NCBI RefSeq assembly: GCF_019599265.1
Contig: NZ_JAHZTC010000011.1
Span: 62,001-126,000, forward strand
DNA from: Pontibacter sp. HSC-14F20
Lineage (GTDB): Bacteria > Bacteroidota > Bacteroidia > Cytophagales > Hymenobacteraceae
Length of the DNA: 64,000 nt
Direction of reading: 5' to 3'
Shown here: positions 41,318-49,728 of the stretch, piece after piece
Position numbering within the stretch: the first letter of the stretch is position 1
Layout of the letters: the number at the start of each line of letters is the position of its first letter
The notes under the pieces: generated by a model
Told to the model about the DNA's origin: nothing
Database searches by the model: none
What the model saw: the letters and a program-made list of their open reading frames with translations, nothing else
Translations under genes and position numbers: made by a program

Positions 41318-42136
41318 TTATGAAATGCTATTGCCGTTACGGTAGGCCTCAATGGCGGCGCGAACACTGCCATACTTTTTGAGTAAAGCAGCAGCTTCCG
41401 GTTTTGCCAGTTGCAATTCTTCCATCAGCATACGTGTGCCGCGTTCCACCAGCTTGGTGTTGGATAGCTGCATGTCTACCATTTTGTTGCCTCTCACGTG
41501 GCCCAGCTGTATCATGGTAGTTGTTGTGAGCATGTTGAGAACCAGTTTCTGGGCAGTGCCAGCTTTCATGCGGGTGCTGCCAGTTACAAATTCCGGGCCT
41601 GTAACCACTTCCACAGGATAGTCAGCGGTGGCGGCTACAGGGCTGTTGACATTGCACACAATGCAACCGGTGGCTATACCTAGGCGGTGGCAGGCTTCAA
41701 GGCCTCCTACTACATAGGGTGTAGTGCCAGATGCGGCTATACCTACCACCATGTCCTTGTCTGTGATGTTATGCTCCTGCAGGTCTTTCCATGCCTGTTT
41801 AGTGTCGTCTTCCGCAAACTCCACCGCCTTCCGGATAGCACTATCGCCGCCCGCTATAATACCGATTACCATACCATGCGGCACACCAAAAGTAGGAGGG
41901 CATTCCGATGCGTCTACTATTCCTAATCTGCCGCTGGTACCTGCCCCGATGTAAAAAAGCCTGCCACCCTCGCGGAGACGTTTCACAGTAGCGTTTACCA
42001 GGCTTTCTATTTGCGGTATAACGCGTTCAACGGCTATTGGTACACTTTTGTCTTCCTGGTTGATGCAGGTAAGCAGCTCGTGAACGGGCATTTGCTCTAA
42101 TCTATCGTAGAGAGAGTCGGATTCGGTAGTAGACAC
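41318..42136 (-). CDS. murQ: N-acetylmuramic acid 6-phosphate etherase
   Basis: Splits the lactyl ether of MurNAc-6-phosphate to GlcNAc-6-phosphate in cell-wall recycling. 272 residues, SIS-type fold: GGRLFYIGAGTSGRLGIVDASECPPTFGVP is the classic MurQ N-terminal signature. GIAASGTTPYVVGGLEACHRLG is the second sugar-binding loop, and GPEFVTGSTRMKAGTAQKLVLNMLTTTTMIQLG is the third. The length is a little short of the usual 298 residues, mainly at the N-terminus and C-terminus. It follows the BadF-type kinase by 43 bases. Confidence 0.93.
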   Translation of the reverse strand: MSTTESDSLYDRLEQMPVHELLTCINQEDKSVPIAVERVIPQIESLVNATVKRLREGGRLFYIGAGTSGRLGIVDASECPPTFGVPHGMVIGIIAGGDSAIRKAVEFAEDDTKQAWKDLQEHNITDKDMVVGIAASGTTPYVVGGLEACHRLGIATGCIVCNVNSPVAATADYPVEVVTGPEFVTGSTRMKAGTAQKLVLNMLTTTTMIQLGHVRGNKMVDMQLSNTKLVERGTRMLMEELQLAKPEAAALLKKYGSVRAAIEAYRNGNSIS

Positions 42137-42179
42137 TGTGATGATGGATCAAATTGAATTCAGAAAATAATTATACGCG

Positions 42180-43043
42180 CTATTGGGCATTCTGCATTTT
42201 GAGCAGCTCCTGATGGTACTTGATCAGGCCTTCGCTTGGACTGGAGATAATAACTCCGATGCGGCAGCCATATTTCTTTGCCACCAGCTTAAGTGTGTCC
42301 GAGAAGTGAAACGCGATAGACCCTACAAAGTTTACAGGGAGCTCACCGAAGCCCTCATACTTGCTGACATGGCGCTCAAAGAACTCCTCAAAGTTCTCAT
42401 AAATCATTTCCTTGATCACCGGATTCTTGCGCTTCTCGTGCATGAATTTGGCAAAAGTTGCCAGGTACTGGCTAGGTATATCAGAACCGTATACCGCATC
42501 CAGTACGCCGTTCTTGGTTAGGTTATACCTGTTTTTAAGCGAGGTTGCCAACTCATCAGGTAGCTCGCGGTACATGTAAGCTTTGATGAGCAGCTTGCCC
42601 AGGTAGGCTCCACTTCCTTCGTCCCCCATCAGGAAACCCAGCGAAGTGACATTGTCGATGATGTTTTTGCCGTCGTACAGGCAGGAGTTGGAGCCTGTCC
42701 CCAAAATACAGGCTATACCTGGTTTGTGACCGCACAAGGCACGTGCAGCTGCCAGCAGGTCGTGGTCTACGTAGTTAGGCACGCCGGGGAAGGCACGGCT
42801 CAGGGCGTCTTCTACACGCTTATTGCGCTCCGGGGAGCTGCAGCCGGCACCATAGTAATAAATGGCGCTGATGTTTCGCTCTTTTAACTGAGGCAGCAGC
42901 TCATTCTCAAAAACGCTGTAGATCTTGTCCGTATCCAGGTATTGGGGGTTGATGCCAGTGGTGGTTACCTGTTCATACTCGTTGTCGGTATCAATTGTAC
43001 GCCAGTCTGTCTTGGTAGAGCCGCTGTCAGCTATCAGAATCAT
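42180..43043 (-). CDS. BadF/BadG/BcrA/BcrD-family amino-sugar kinase (MurK-like)
   Basis: 287 residues of the ASKHA ATPase fold: phosphate-1 loop LIADSGSTKTDWRTID at the N-terminus, GIACILGTGSNSCLYDGKNI (phosphate 2 region) and GSGAYLGKLLIKAYMYRELP. The pattern fits N-acetylglucosamine/MurNAc kinases. Adjacent murQ suggests that it phosphorylates GlcNAc or MurNAc in recycling, as shown for MurK in some Bacteroidota; the exact substrate is not decidable here. It lies just upstream of murQ on the same strand. Confidence 0.8.
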   Translation of the reverse strand: MILIADSGSTKTDWRTIDTDNEYEQVTTTGINPQYLDTDKIYSVFENELLPQLKERNISAIYYYGAGCSSPERNKRVEDALSRAFPGVPNYVDHDLLAAARALCGHKPGIACILGTGSNSCLYDGKNIIDNVTSLGFLMGDEGSGAYLGKLLIKAYMYRELPDELATSLKNRYNLTKNGVLDAVYGSDIPSQYLATFAKFMHEKRKNPVIKEMIYENFEEFFERHVSKYEGFGELPVNFVGSIAFHFSDTLKLVAKKYGCRIGVIISSPSEGLIKYHQELLKMQNAQ

Positions 43044-43103
43044 AGTATTGGTAAATTATGGTTGCTCAGGAGCCTGCCTTCGCTGGCAGGAAACTCCCCA
43101 TGT

Positions 43104-43361
43104 TTATTTTCGGTATACTGAGTTTTTGACTTTTCCGATCACATCAAATTTGTCAAACACATATTCGGTATGCGGCGCATCCTTCAGCTCCTCGGTCAGG
43201 TCTTGTCCGGCCCAGTGCTCGTAGTGGTTGCCGCTCCGCCACAGTCTTGATTTCTGTACATCATAAATCAGCCCTTTGTAGGCGACCCATACCTCGTCCC
43301 GGTCCTGGCCGTTGCGCAGGGCGAGTTGTTGCAGGGTATACGTCGGGAGATTTTCTTCCAT
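43104..43361 (-). CDS. cytochrome b5-like heme-binding protein
   Basis: 85 residues from the ATG at 43361 (MEENLPTYTLQQLALRNGQDRDEVWVAYKGLIYDV). It matches the short bacterial cytochrome b5 domain: the YKGLIYDV strand, then a His in NHYEHWAGQDLTEEL and a second in DAPHTEYVFDKFDVIG as candidate heme ligands, with final IGKV. It lacks the HPGG motif of eukaryotic cytochrome b5, so heme binding is inferred. There is no signal peptide or TM. The longer upstream start (43394) adds only MQPGPCGAGDL-like residues. Confidence 0.78.
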   Translation of the reverse strand: MEENLPTYTLQQLALRNGQDRDEVWVAYKGLIYDVQKSRLWRSGNHYEHWAGQDLTEELKDAPHTEYVFDKFDVIGKVKNSVYRK

Positions 43362-43469
43362 TAAATCGCCGGCTCCACAGGGCCCGGGTTGCAAATATAA
43401 TAATACTGTCCTAGTGATTGGGGCAAACGGAGCAGAATCAGGTTTGTTTCTTTGTCGGGCTCTTAGGGT

Positions 43470-44621
43470 TTAGCCGATGCGGGCCTGCGTCAGGATCCAG
43501 CGGTTGGGTACCTCACCTTTAATGGCCTGCAGGTAGTCTTCGTAGCTGCAGGGCACAATGCGCGGGCTTTTCTCGTCCGAGAGAGGCTCTACTTCCATCC
43601 ACCACTTTTCGCTCACCTTGCTTTTGTAGAAGGTCATACGCTCGGGGTTGTCGTTAAAAGCTACGGCATATTTGGTAAACTTGCTGGAGCTGAACTCTGT
43701 TTCGTGCTTGCGGTGGTAAAAGCCCTCGATGAAGTACCACACCATGGTGGCAATGGTCATGGCTGTGAGTTCCTGGCCATCTTGTGAGGTATCGTATTCA
43801 TAGATTCCCAGCGATGTCATCTGGTCGCTCATACCTGCATACCAGCAAAGTTGGCAAGCCTCTTCGCCTGTAAGCCCAAATGGGTTAGCCGGGGTATAGC
43901 CTGGCGCATCCTGGTGGCGTATAGCAGATATATCGAAGGTAAGGAGGTCAGCCTGGCGTACAACGGGCTCCATTTCCTGTACACGCTGGCGCACTTCGCC
44001 CACACGGTAAGCCTCGAAATGAAGCTTCTCGAAAGTAGCCATCACCTCCGGGTCCACCAGGTACGACTGAAAGCCAATCTGGCCCAGGCTGAAGAGATAA
44101 TTCGGCTCGTGCATCAGAATCTGGCGCAGTTGCTTTTTGTTGGCAGGCACTTCACTGTCTTCGGTCATATCGACGCTGCTGTCCACGGTTACCATGTTCA
44201 CGGCGCGCTCCAGGTGCTCGTAACCCATGTACTGGCCGTACTCCAGGTCATGTGAACCGCCAATTATGACAGGTATCGTATTATGCGATAGCAGGATTTC
44301 CACAATTTCCTTCAAGCGCAGGTAAGTGTCGTCGAGTGTTATACCTGGGCGCAGGTTACCCAAATCGACTATGTTGCAGCGTCCGGCTCCTTTGTGCAGG
44401 TTGTACAGTTTTTTGCGCACTGCACGCGCCGGAGTCACTTCTGATACAGTTTCTTCTCCCCGCCCACGTGTTTCATTTACACCCAGCAGGGCAATATCGG
44501 CAGAGCGCCAGTCCGGGAATTTACCCGTAAAACGGCCAATGTAAGCGCCGAGCGTACGCGGCTTGTCCAGCAGTGCAAAAATGTCCTCGTTCAGAGGCTC
44601 AAAGAAGATGGAAAGGTTCAT
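43470..44621 (-). CDS. arginase/formimidoylglutamase-fold protein with altered metal site
   Basis: 383 residues. The arginase fold is recognisable from GGSHDLEYGQ (His124, Asp125), the strand-turn VNMVTVDSSVDM, LTFDISAIRHQDAPGYTPANPFGLTGEEACQLCW and the N-terminal ALLGVNETRGRG. Two metal ligands are changed: the usual D-A-H-x-D reads D147-S148-S149-V150-D151, so His is Ser149, and the usual D-x-D reads D230-I-S232. The two-Mn centre is therefore probably damaged. It may be a non-hydrolytic relative or use a different metal set. No hut or arg genes are adjacent. A -7 box lies at 44641-44648. Confidence 0.7.
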   Translation of the reverse strand: MNLSIFFEPLNEDIFALLDKPRTLGAYIGRFTGKFPDWRSADIALLGVNETRGRGEETVSEVTPARAVRKKLYNLHKGAGRCNIVDLGNLRPGITLDDTYLRLKEIVEILLSHNTIPVIIGGSHDLEYGQYMGYEHLERAVNMVTVDSSVDMTEDSEVPANKKQLRQILMHEPNYLFSLGQIGFQSYLVDPEVMATFEKLHFEAYRVGEVRQRVQEMEPVVRQADLLTFDISAIRHQDAPGYTPANPFGLTGEEACQLCWYAGMSDQMTSLGIYEYDTSQDGQELTAMTIATMVWYFIEGFYHRKHETEFSSSKFTKYAVAFNDNPERMTFYKSKVSEKWWMEVEPLSDEKSPRIVPCSYEDYLQAIKGEVPNRWILTQARIG

Positions 44622-44640
44622 AAAGCTGTATCAGGAAGGT

Positions 44641-44648
44641 CAAATATA
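44641..44648 (-). promoter_or_regulatory. -7 box TATATTTG of the arginase-fold gene
   Basis: Exact TAnnTTTG on the minus strand, 19 bases before the ATG at 44621. No clear -33 element. Confidence 0.35.
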
Positions 44649-44863
44649 GCAAAAATGCAGCTTTTGTAAGCGGCTTTTGGTTAAGTATAACTTTTTAGGG
44701 TAAAAAGTACTATCAATATAAGGATTAACAAATATTTGTGCAGGCAGGTATAGAAATTTCAGAAAAAAATCATTAAAATGCATTAAAGAACATAGGCAAG
44801 ACTAAAGTTGCGCCAACAAACTCACTGCCTTTACAAACACTGACTCTAACCTAAGTAAACACC

Positions 44864-46621
44864 ATGAACGTAACCCGGACTCTTGATTTGCTGCCTTTTC
44901 AGCTGCAAAACTCGCCACAGCCAGACTGTTTGGCTACTAAAATAAACGGACAGTGGGTAAAATACAGTACACAGGATGTGCAGGACACTGCCAACCAGGT
45001 GAGCCTTGGTCTGTTGAAACTAGGTATAGGGAAAGGCGATAAAGTGGCCATCATATCCCTGAACCGTCCGGAGTGGGTTTTTGCTGACTTTGGTATTCAG
45101 CAGATAGGTGCTGTGAGCGTTCCCATGTACCCCACCATCACCGTGGAGGATTACCGCTATATTTTCAACGATGCGGAAGTGAAGGCTGTGTTTGTCTCTG
45201 ACGCAGAACTCTATAATAAAGTAGTAGCCGCTACCGCGGGAATGGAGAGCATCAAAGAGATCTATACCTTCGATGAAATAAGCGGGGCCAAGCACTGGAA
45301 AGAAGTGATGAAAATGGCGGAAGGAGAAGATGTGAGCCAACTCGACCCGATGAAGGCTGCCGTTTCTCCTGACGATGTCCTGACCATTATCTATACCTCC
45401 GGTACAACCGGTAACCCGAAAGGGGTGATGCTGACGCACAATAACATTATCAGCAACGTGACGGGCACCCTGCCTTATGTACCTGTTAACAGGTCACACC
45501 GCGCGCTGAGCTTCCTGCCGCTTTGCCATATTTTTGAGCGTATGCTCCTTTATTTATACATGCGCATCGGAGTGTCGATCTACTATGCCGAGAGTATCGA
45601 AAAAGTGGCCGATAACCTGAAAGAGGTGCAGCCGCATGTGTTCACCACGGTGCCGCGTCTGCTCGAGAAGGTATACGACAAGATTGTGGCCAAAGGCATG
45701 GAACTGACAGGTATAAAGCGCAAGCTTTTCTTCTGGGCACTGGAACTCGGTCTGGAATACGATACCCGCGAAGACAAAGGCTGGTGGTATAACAAACAGC
45801 TGGAACTCGCCAACAAACTTATCTTCAGCAAATGGCGCGAGGCACTTGGCGGCAATGTTATTGCCATTGTATCGGGTGGTGCAGCACTGCAGCCGCGGCT
45901 GGCCCGTGTATTCTGGTCGGCTAACATCCGCGTGATGGAAGGCTATGGTTTGACAGAAACCTCACCGGTAATAGCAGTGAATCGCTTTGAGCCGGAAAAC
46001 AACGCCATTGGTACGGTTGGCCTGCCAATTGACGGCGTGGAGGTGAAGATTGCCGAGGACGGCGAGATTCTCACCCGCGGTCCACACGTAATGAAAGGCT
46101 ACTACAATAAACCTGACCTGACGGACGAAGTAATCGATGCGGAGGGCTGGTTCCACACCGGCGACATTGGTGTGCTGGTAGACGGCAAGTACGTGAAGAT
46201 AACCGACCGTAAGAAAGAGATGTTCAAGACCTCGGGTGGCAAGTACGTAGCCCCGCAGCCAATCGAGAACAAGCTGAAAGAGTCAGTAGTGATTGAACAG
46301 GCCATGGTAGTAGGAGCCGGACAGAAATACGCCGCTGCCCTTATCGTTCCTTCATTCCTGGGTCTGCAGGACTGGTGCGCCCACAAAGGTATACCCTATA
46401 CCTCTGATGCCGATATGATAAAGAAACCAGAGATTCTGGAGAAGTATAAGCGTGAGATAGACAAAGCGAACGAAGGACTGGCGCAGTACGAGACGATTAA
46501 GAAGTTCACACTCGTGCCGAACATGTGGACCGTGGAAAGCGGCGAACTAACACCAACCCTGAAGGTGAAACGCAAAAACATTACGACCAACTACCAGCAG
46601 GAAATAAACGCGATGTTCTAG
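44864..46621 (+). CDS. long-chain acyl-CoA synthetase (AMP-dependent ligase)
   Basis: 585 residues. Activates fatty acids to acyl-CoA through an acyl-adenylate. P-loop-like TIIYTSGTTGNPKGVMLTH near 172-190, MEGYGLTETSPVIA near 366-379, GWFHTGDIG and the C-terminal catalytic Lys segment LTPTLKVKRKNITTNY. No signal peptide; probably membrane-associated. It precedes the marR gene and the fatty-acid degradation genes on the same strand but is closed by its own terminator at 46644. The AGGTATA motif lies in the upstream gap at 44746-44752. The 242-base upstream gap otherwise holds a pair of CATTAAA direct repeats (44771 and 44781). Confidence 0.93.
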   Translation: MNVTRTLDLLPFQLQNSPQPDCLATKINGQWVKYSTQDVQDTANQVSLGLLKLGIGKGDKVAIISLNRPEWVFADFGIQQIGAVSVPMYPTITVEDYRYIFNDAEVKAVFVSDAELYNKVVAATAGMESIKEIYTFDEISGAKHWKEVMKMAEGEDVSQLDPMKAAVSPDDVLTIIYTSGTTGNPKGVMLTHNNIISNVTGTLPYVPVNRSHRALSFLPLCHIFERMLLYLYMRIGVSIYYAESIEKVADNLKEVQPHVFTTVPRLLEKVYDKIVAKGMELTGIKRKLFFWALELGLEYDTREDKGWWYNKQLELANKLIFSKWREALGGNVIAIVSGGAALQPRLARVFWSANIRVMEGYGLTETSPVIAVNRFEPENNAIGTVGLPIDGVEVKIAEDGEILTRGPHVMKGYYNKPDLTDEVIDAEGWFHTGDIGVLVDGKYVKITDRKKEMFKTSGGKYVAPQPIENKLKESVVIEQAMVVGAGQKYAAALIVPSFLGLQDWCAHKGIPYTSDADMIKKPEILEKYKREIDKANEGLAQYETIKKFTLVPNMWTVESGELTPTLKVKRKNITTNYQQEINAMF

Positions 46622-46643
46622 AAGCGCCCATATATCCGACAGT

Positions 46644-46676
46644 AAAAACCCTTTCCATACCGGATAGGGTTTTTTG
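46644..46676 (+). terminator. terminator after the acyl-CoA synthetase gene
   Basis: AAAAACCCTTTCC pairs with GGATAGGGTTTTT with one T-T mismatch, loop of five bases, then TTG and T-rich sequence. Confidence 0.75.
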
Positions 46677-46786
46677 TTTGTAACCATTCTTCGGATTATA
46701 CATAAACTATAGCAAAAGGTACTATAACACGTAATCCGCTTTATGTTGTGAGGTCGGAAAGGGAATTAATTTTTTCTCTAAAATAG

Positions 46787-46817
46787 TATGCTTGCATAAC
46801 ATTATTTTATATATTTG
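46787..46817 (+). promoter_or_regulatory. promoter and operator-like palindrome of the marR gene
   Basis: The -7 box TATATTTG lies at 46810-46817, 18 bases before the ATG. Exactly 19 bases upstream, TATG (46787-46790) occupies the -33 position and begins the perfect palindrome TATGC-TT-GCATA (46787-46798). A MarR dimer bound there would block the promoter, so autoregulation is a natural guess. MarR operators are usually longer palindromes; the outer bases match imperfectly. Confidence 0.4.
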
Positions 46818-46835
46818 GTATAAACACTATAATGC

Positions 46836-47270
46836 ATGAAGCCTGAAGAGACCGTAGATTATAATGTAAAGGTATGTTGGCATGCTATCTCCCGTATGTA
46901 TAATACAGAGGCTGCCAAAAACGACATTACCACTTCCATAGGATTCGTATTACTCAACATCAACCAGGAGACAGGTACTCCCGCCACTAAAATTGCCCCT
47001 TTGCTTGGGCTGGAGGCACGCAGCCTGACCCGCATCCTGAAAAGCATGGAGGAGAAAGGCCTTATCTACAAAGTGTCGGATGACAAGGACAAGCGGTTGG
47101 TGCGGATTTTCCTGACGGAGAAAGGGCTCGAGAAAAAAGAGGTGTCGCGTCGTACGGTGCTGCATTTTAACCACAAAGTGCAGGCGGCTATACCCCAGGA
47201 AGAACTTGATATTTTTTTCCGGGTGTCTGAGCGCATCATCAACATGATCGAAAACAAAGAGATTTTCTAA
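46836..47270 (+). CDS. MarR family transcriptional regulator
   Basis: 144 residues, winged-helix MarR: helices around ISRMYNTEAAKNDITTSIGFVLLNINQ, the recognition region TKIAPLLGLEARSLTRILKSMEEKGLIYK, and the wing DDKDKRLVRIFLTEKGL. The start follows its own promoter and candidate operator. The downstream gene is the HAD-ECH fusion (26-base gap), so it probably senses acyl-CoA or a fatty acid and controls the beta-oxidation genes, as several MarR proteins do; this is inference from position. Confidence 0.88.
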   Translation: MKPEETVDYNVKVCWHAISRMYNTEAAKNDITTSIGFVLLNINQETGTPATKIAPLLGLEARSLTRILKSMEEKGLIYKVSDDKDKRLVRIFLTEKGLEKKEVSRRTVLHFNHKVQAAIPQEELDIFFRVSERIINMIENKEIF

Positions 47271-47296
47271 CCATAGTAGACCATCAAGCTTTTTCT

Positions 47297-49699
47297 ATGA
47301 AGAGATTAATTAAGAAAGTAGCCGTGCTGGGTTCCGGCGTAATGGGCTCCCGCATTGCCTGCCACTTTGCCAACATTGGGGTGCAGGTGCTGCTGCTCGA
47401 CATCGTGCCGCGCGAACTTACCCCCGACGAGGAGAAAAAAGGGCTCACGCTGGAAAGCAAGCACGTCCGAAACCGCATTGTGAACAGTGCGCTGGAGGCA
47501 GCCATCAAATCCAATCCTTCGCCGCTCTACCGCAGGTCTGATGCCCGCCTGATCCAGACCGGCAACTTGGAGGACAATATGAAGGACATCGCTACCGCCG
47601 ACTGGATTATTGAGGTAGTGGTGGAGAACCTGAAGATCAAGAAAACGGTGTTTGACCAGGTGGAACAACATCGCAAGCCAGGCACGCTGATCACCTCCAA
47701 CACATCAGGTATACCTATCCATATGATGCTGGAGGGGCGTTCCGATGATTTCAAAATACACTTCTGCGGTACGCATTTCTTCAACCCGCCGCGCTACCTT
47801 AAACTCTTGGAAATTATTCCTACGTCGGAAACAGACCAAAGTGTGGTTGACTTCCTGATGCACTACGGCGACCTATACCTTGGCAAGACTACGGTACTGG
47901 CTAAGGACACGCCGGCTTTCATTGCAAACCGTGTGGGTATATACGCCATCATGCAAGGCCTGCAGGTGATGAACAAACTCGGCCTGAACATAGACGAAGT
48001 AGACCGTATCTCCGGCCCGATCATCGGTCGTCCAAAGTCAGCTACATTCCGCACGCTAGATGTGGTAGGTCTGGACACTTTAGCAAACGTAGCCAACGGC
48101 TTGTACCAGACCGGCGAGCAGGATGAGTCACGTGAGTTGTTTAAGCTGCCGGATTACCTGCAGAAGATGGTAGAAAACAAATGGCTGGGCGACAAGACCG
48201 GTCAGGGTTTCTACAAAAAGACAAAAGACGCCAAAGGCAAGACTGAAATTCTGACGCTCGACCTGAACACAATGGAGTACGCCCCAAAACAGCGTGCTAA
48301 GTTCCAGAGTCTGGAAGTGCTAAAGTCAATCGAAGACCTGAAGAAGCGGGTAAAAGCCTTCTCCAAGCAAAGCGATAAGGCTGCGCACTTCCTCAACGAG
48401 TCCCTCTTTGGGCTGTTCCAGTATGTGAGCAACCGTATACCTGAAATTTCTGACGAGCTATACCGTATCGATGACGCCATGCGTGCCGGCTTTGGCTGGG
48501 AACTGGGTCCGTTCGAGTACTGGGACGTGATCGGTGCCCGCGAAGGGGTGCAGCGCATGATTGAGGCTGGTTACCAGCCGGCGGCCTGGGTAGAGGAGAT
48601 GCTCAATAACGGTAAAGAGTCTTTCTACATCGTGGAAAACGGCAACCGCCGTTACTACGACATCCAGAGTAAAGAATACAAAGCTATACCTGGCGCTGAG
48701 AACTTCATCATTCTCGACAACCTGCGCAGCAACAACGTGGTGTGGAAAAACACAGGAGCAAGCTTGATTGACCTCGGTGATGGTATCCTGAATGTGGAGT
48801 TTCATACTAAAATGAACACCATCGGTGGCGATGTGATCATGGCGCTTAACAAAGGTATAGAGCTTGCCGAGAAGGATTTTCGTGGCATGGTAGTAAGTAA
48901 CCAGGGTGCCAATTTCTCTGCCGGTGCCAACGTGGGTCTTATCTACATGTACGCTTTGGATCAGGATTATGATGAACTGAACATGATCATACGCCAGTTC
49001 CAGAACACGATGATGCGCATGCGCTACTCGGCTATACCTGTAGTAGGCGCGCCGCACGGACTTACGCTGGGTGGCGGCTGCGAACTCAACCTGCATTGCG
49101 ACCACGTGCAGGCTGCGGCTGAGACTTACATGGGTCTGGTGGAGTTTGGCGTGGGCCTTATACCTGGTGGTGGTGGCACCAAAGAAATGACGCTCCGCGC
49201 AGCCGAGATGTACGAAGACGGCGACATCGAATATAACACGCTCAAAAATATCTACCTGAACATAGGTATGGCCAAGGTGTCAACTTCAGCGAAAGAGGCC
49301 TTTGATCTGGGCTTTATGCGACAGGGCGATGCTATTACGCTCAACAGCAACCGACTGATTGCAGACGCAAAGGCGCAGGCGATACGTCTGGCCGAGGCAG
49401 GGTATACGCAGCCGGCTAAAAAGACCAACATCAAGGTACAGGGCAAAGGCGCGTTGGGCATGTTCCTGACGGGAGCCAATGCCATGGTAAGCGGCCGTTA
49501 CATTTCGGAGCACGACCAGAAGATATCGCACAAACTGGCTTATGTGATGTGCGGAGGCGATCTATCGGCCCCGACCGAGGTGAGCGAGCAATACCTGCTG
49601 GATCTGGAGCGCGAAGCCTTCCTGTCACTGACTGGTGAGCGCAAAACACTCGAGCGCATCCAGAGCATCCTGACTACAGGTAAGCCGCTGAGAAATTAA
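47297..49699 (+). CDS. bifunctional 3-hydroxyacyl-CoA dehydrogenase / enoyl-CoA hydratase
   Basis: 800 residues catalysing two steps of beta-oxidation. The order is reversed compared with E. coli FadB: the NAD-binding dehydrogenase part comes first (VAVLGSGVMGSRIACHFANIG, Rossmann GxGxxG; GTHFFNPPRYLKLLEIIP near 155-172), with its C-terminal domain around 190-460. The enoyl-CoA hydratase/crotonase domain follows at about 510-740 (VVSNQGANFSAGANVGLI with the oxyanion loop, GLVEFGVGLIPGGGGTKEM). It starts 26 bases after marR and is followed by thiolase after 29 bases. Substrate chain length is not evident. Confidence 0.93.
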   Translation: MKRLIKKVAVLGSGVMGSRIACHFANIGVQVLLLDIVPRELTPDEEKKGLTLESKHVRNRIVNSALEAAIKSNPSPLYRRSDARLIQTGNLEDNMKDIATADWIIEVVVENLKIKKTVFDQVEQHRKPGTLITSNTSGIPIHMMLEGRSDDFKIHFCGTHFFNPPRYLKLLEIIPTSETDQSVVDFLMHYGDLYLGKTTVLAKDTPAFIANRVGIYAIMQGLQVMNKLGLNIDEVDRISGPIIGRPKSATFRTLDVVGLDTLANVANGLYQTGEQDESRELFKLPDYLQKMVENKWLGDKTGQGFYKKTKDAKGKTEILTLDLNTMEYAPKQRAKFQSLEVLKSIEDLKKRVKAFSKQSDKAAHFLNESLFGLFQYVSNRIPEISDELYRIDDAMRAGFGWELGPFEYWDVIGAREGVQRMIEAGYQPAAWVEEMLNNGKESFYIVENGNRRYYDIQSKEYKAIPGAENFIILDNLRSNNVVWKNTGASLIDLGDGILNVEFHTKMNTIGGDVIMALNKGIELAEKDFRGMVVSNQGANFSAGANVGLIYMYALDQDYDELNMIIRQFQNTMMRMRYSAIPVVGAPHGLTLGGGCELNLHCDHVQAAAETYMGLVEFGVGLIPGGGGTKEMTLRAAEMYEDGDIEYNTLKNIYLNIGMAKVSTSAKEAFDLGFMRQGDAITLNSNRLIADAKAQAIRLAEAGYTQPAKKTNIKVQGKGALGMFLTGANAMVSGRYISEHDQKISHKLAYVMCGGDLSAPTEVSEQYLLDLEREAFLSLTGERKTLERIQSILTTGKPLRN

Positions 49700-49728
49700 G
49701 TTTAGTATAAACTATAAAAAGCATCAAA

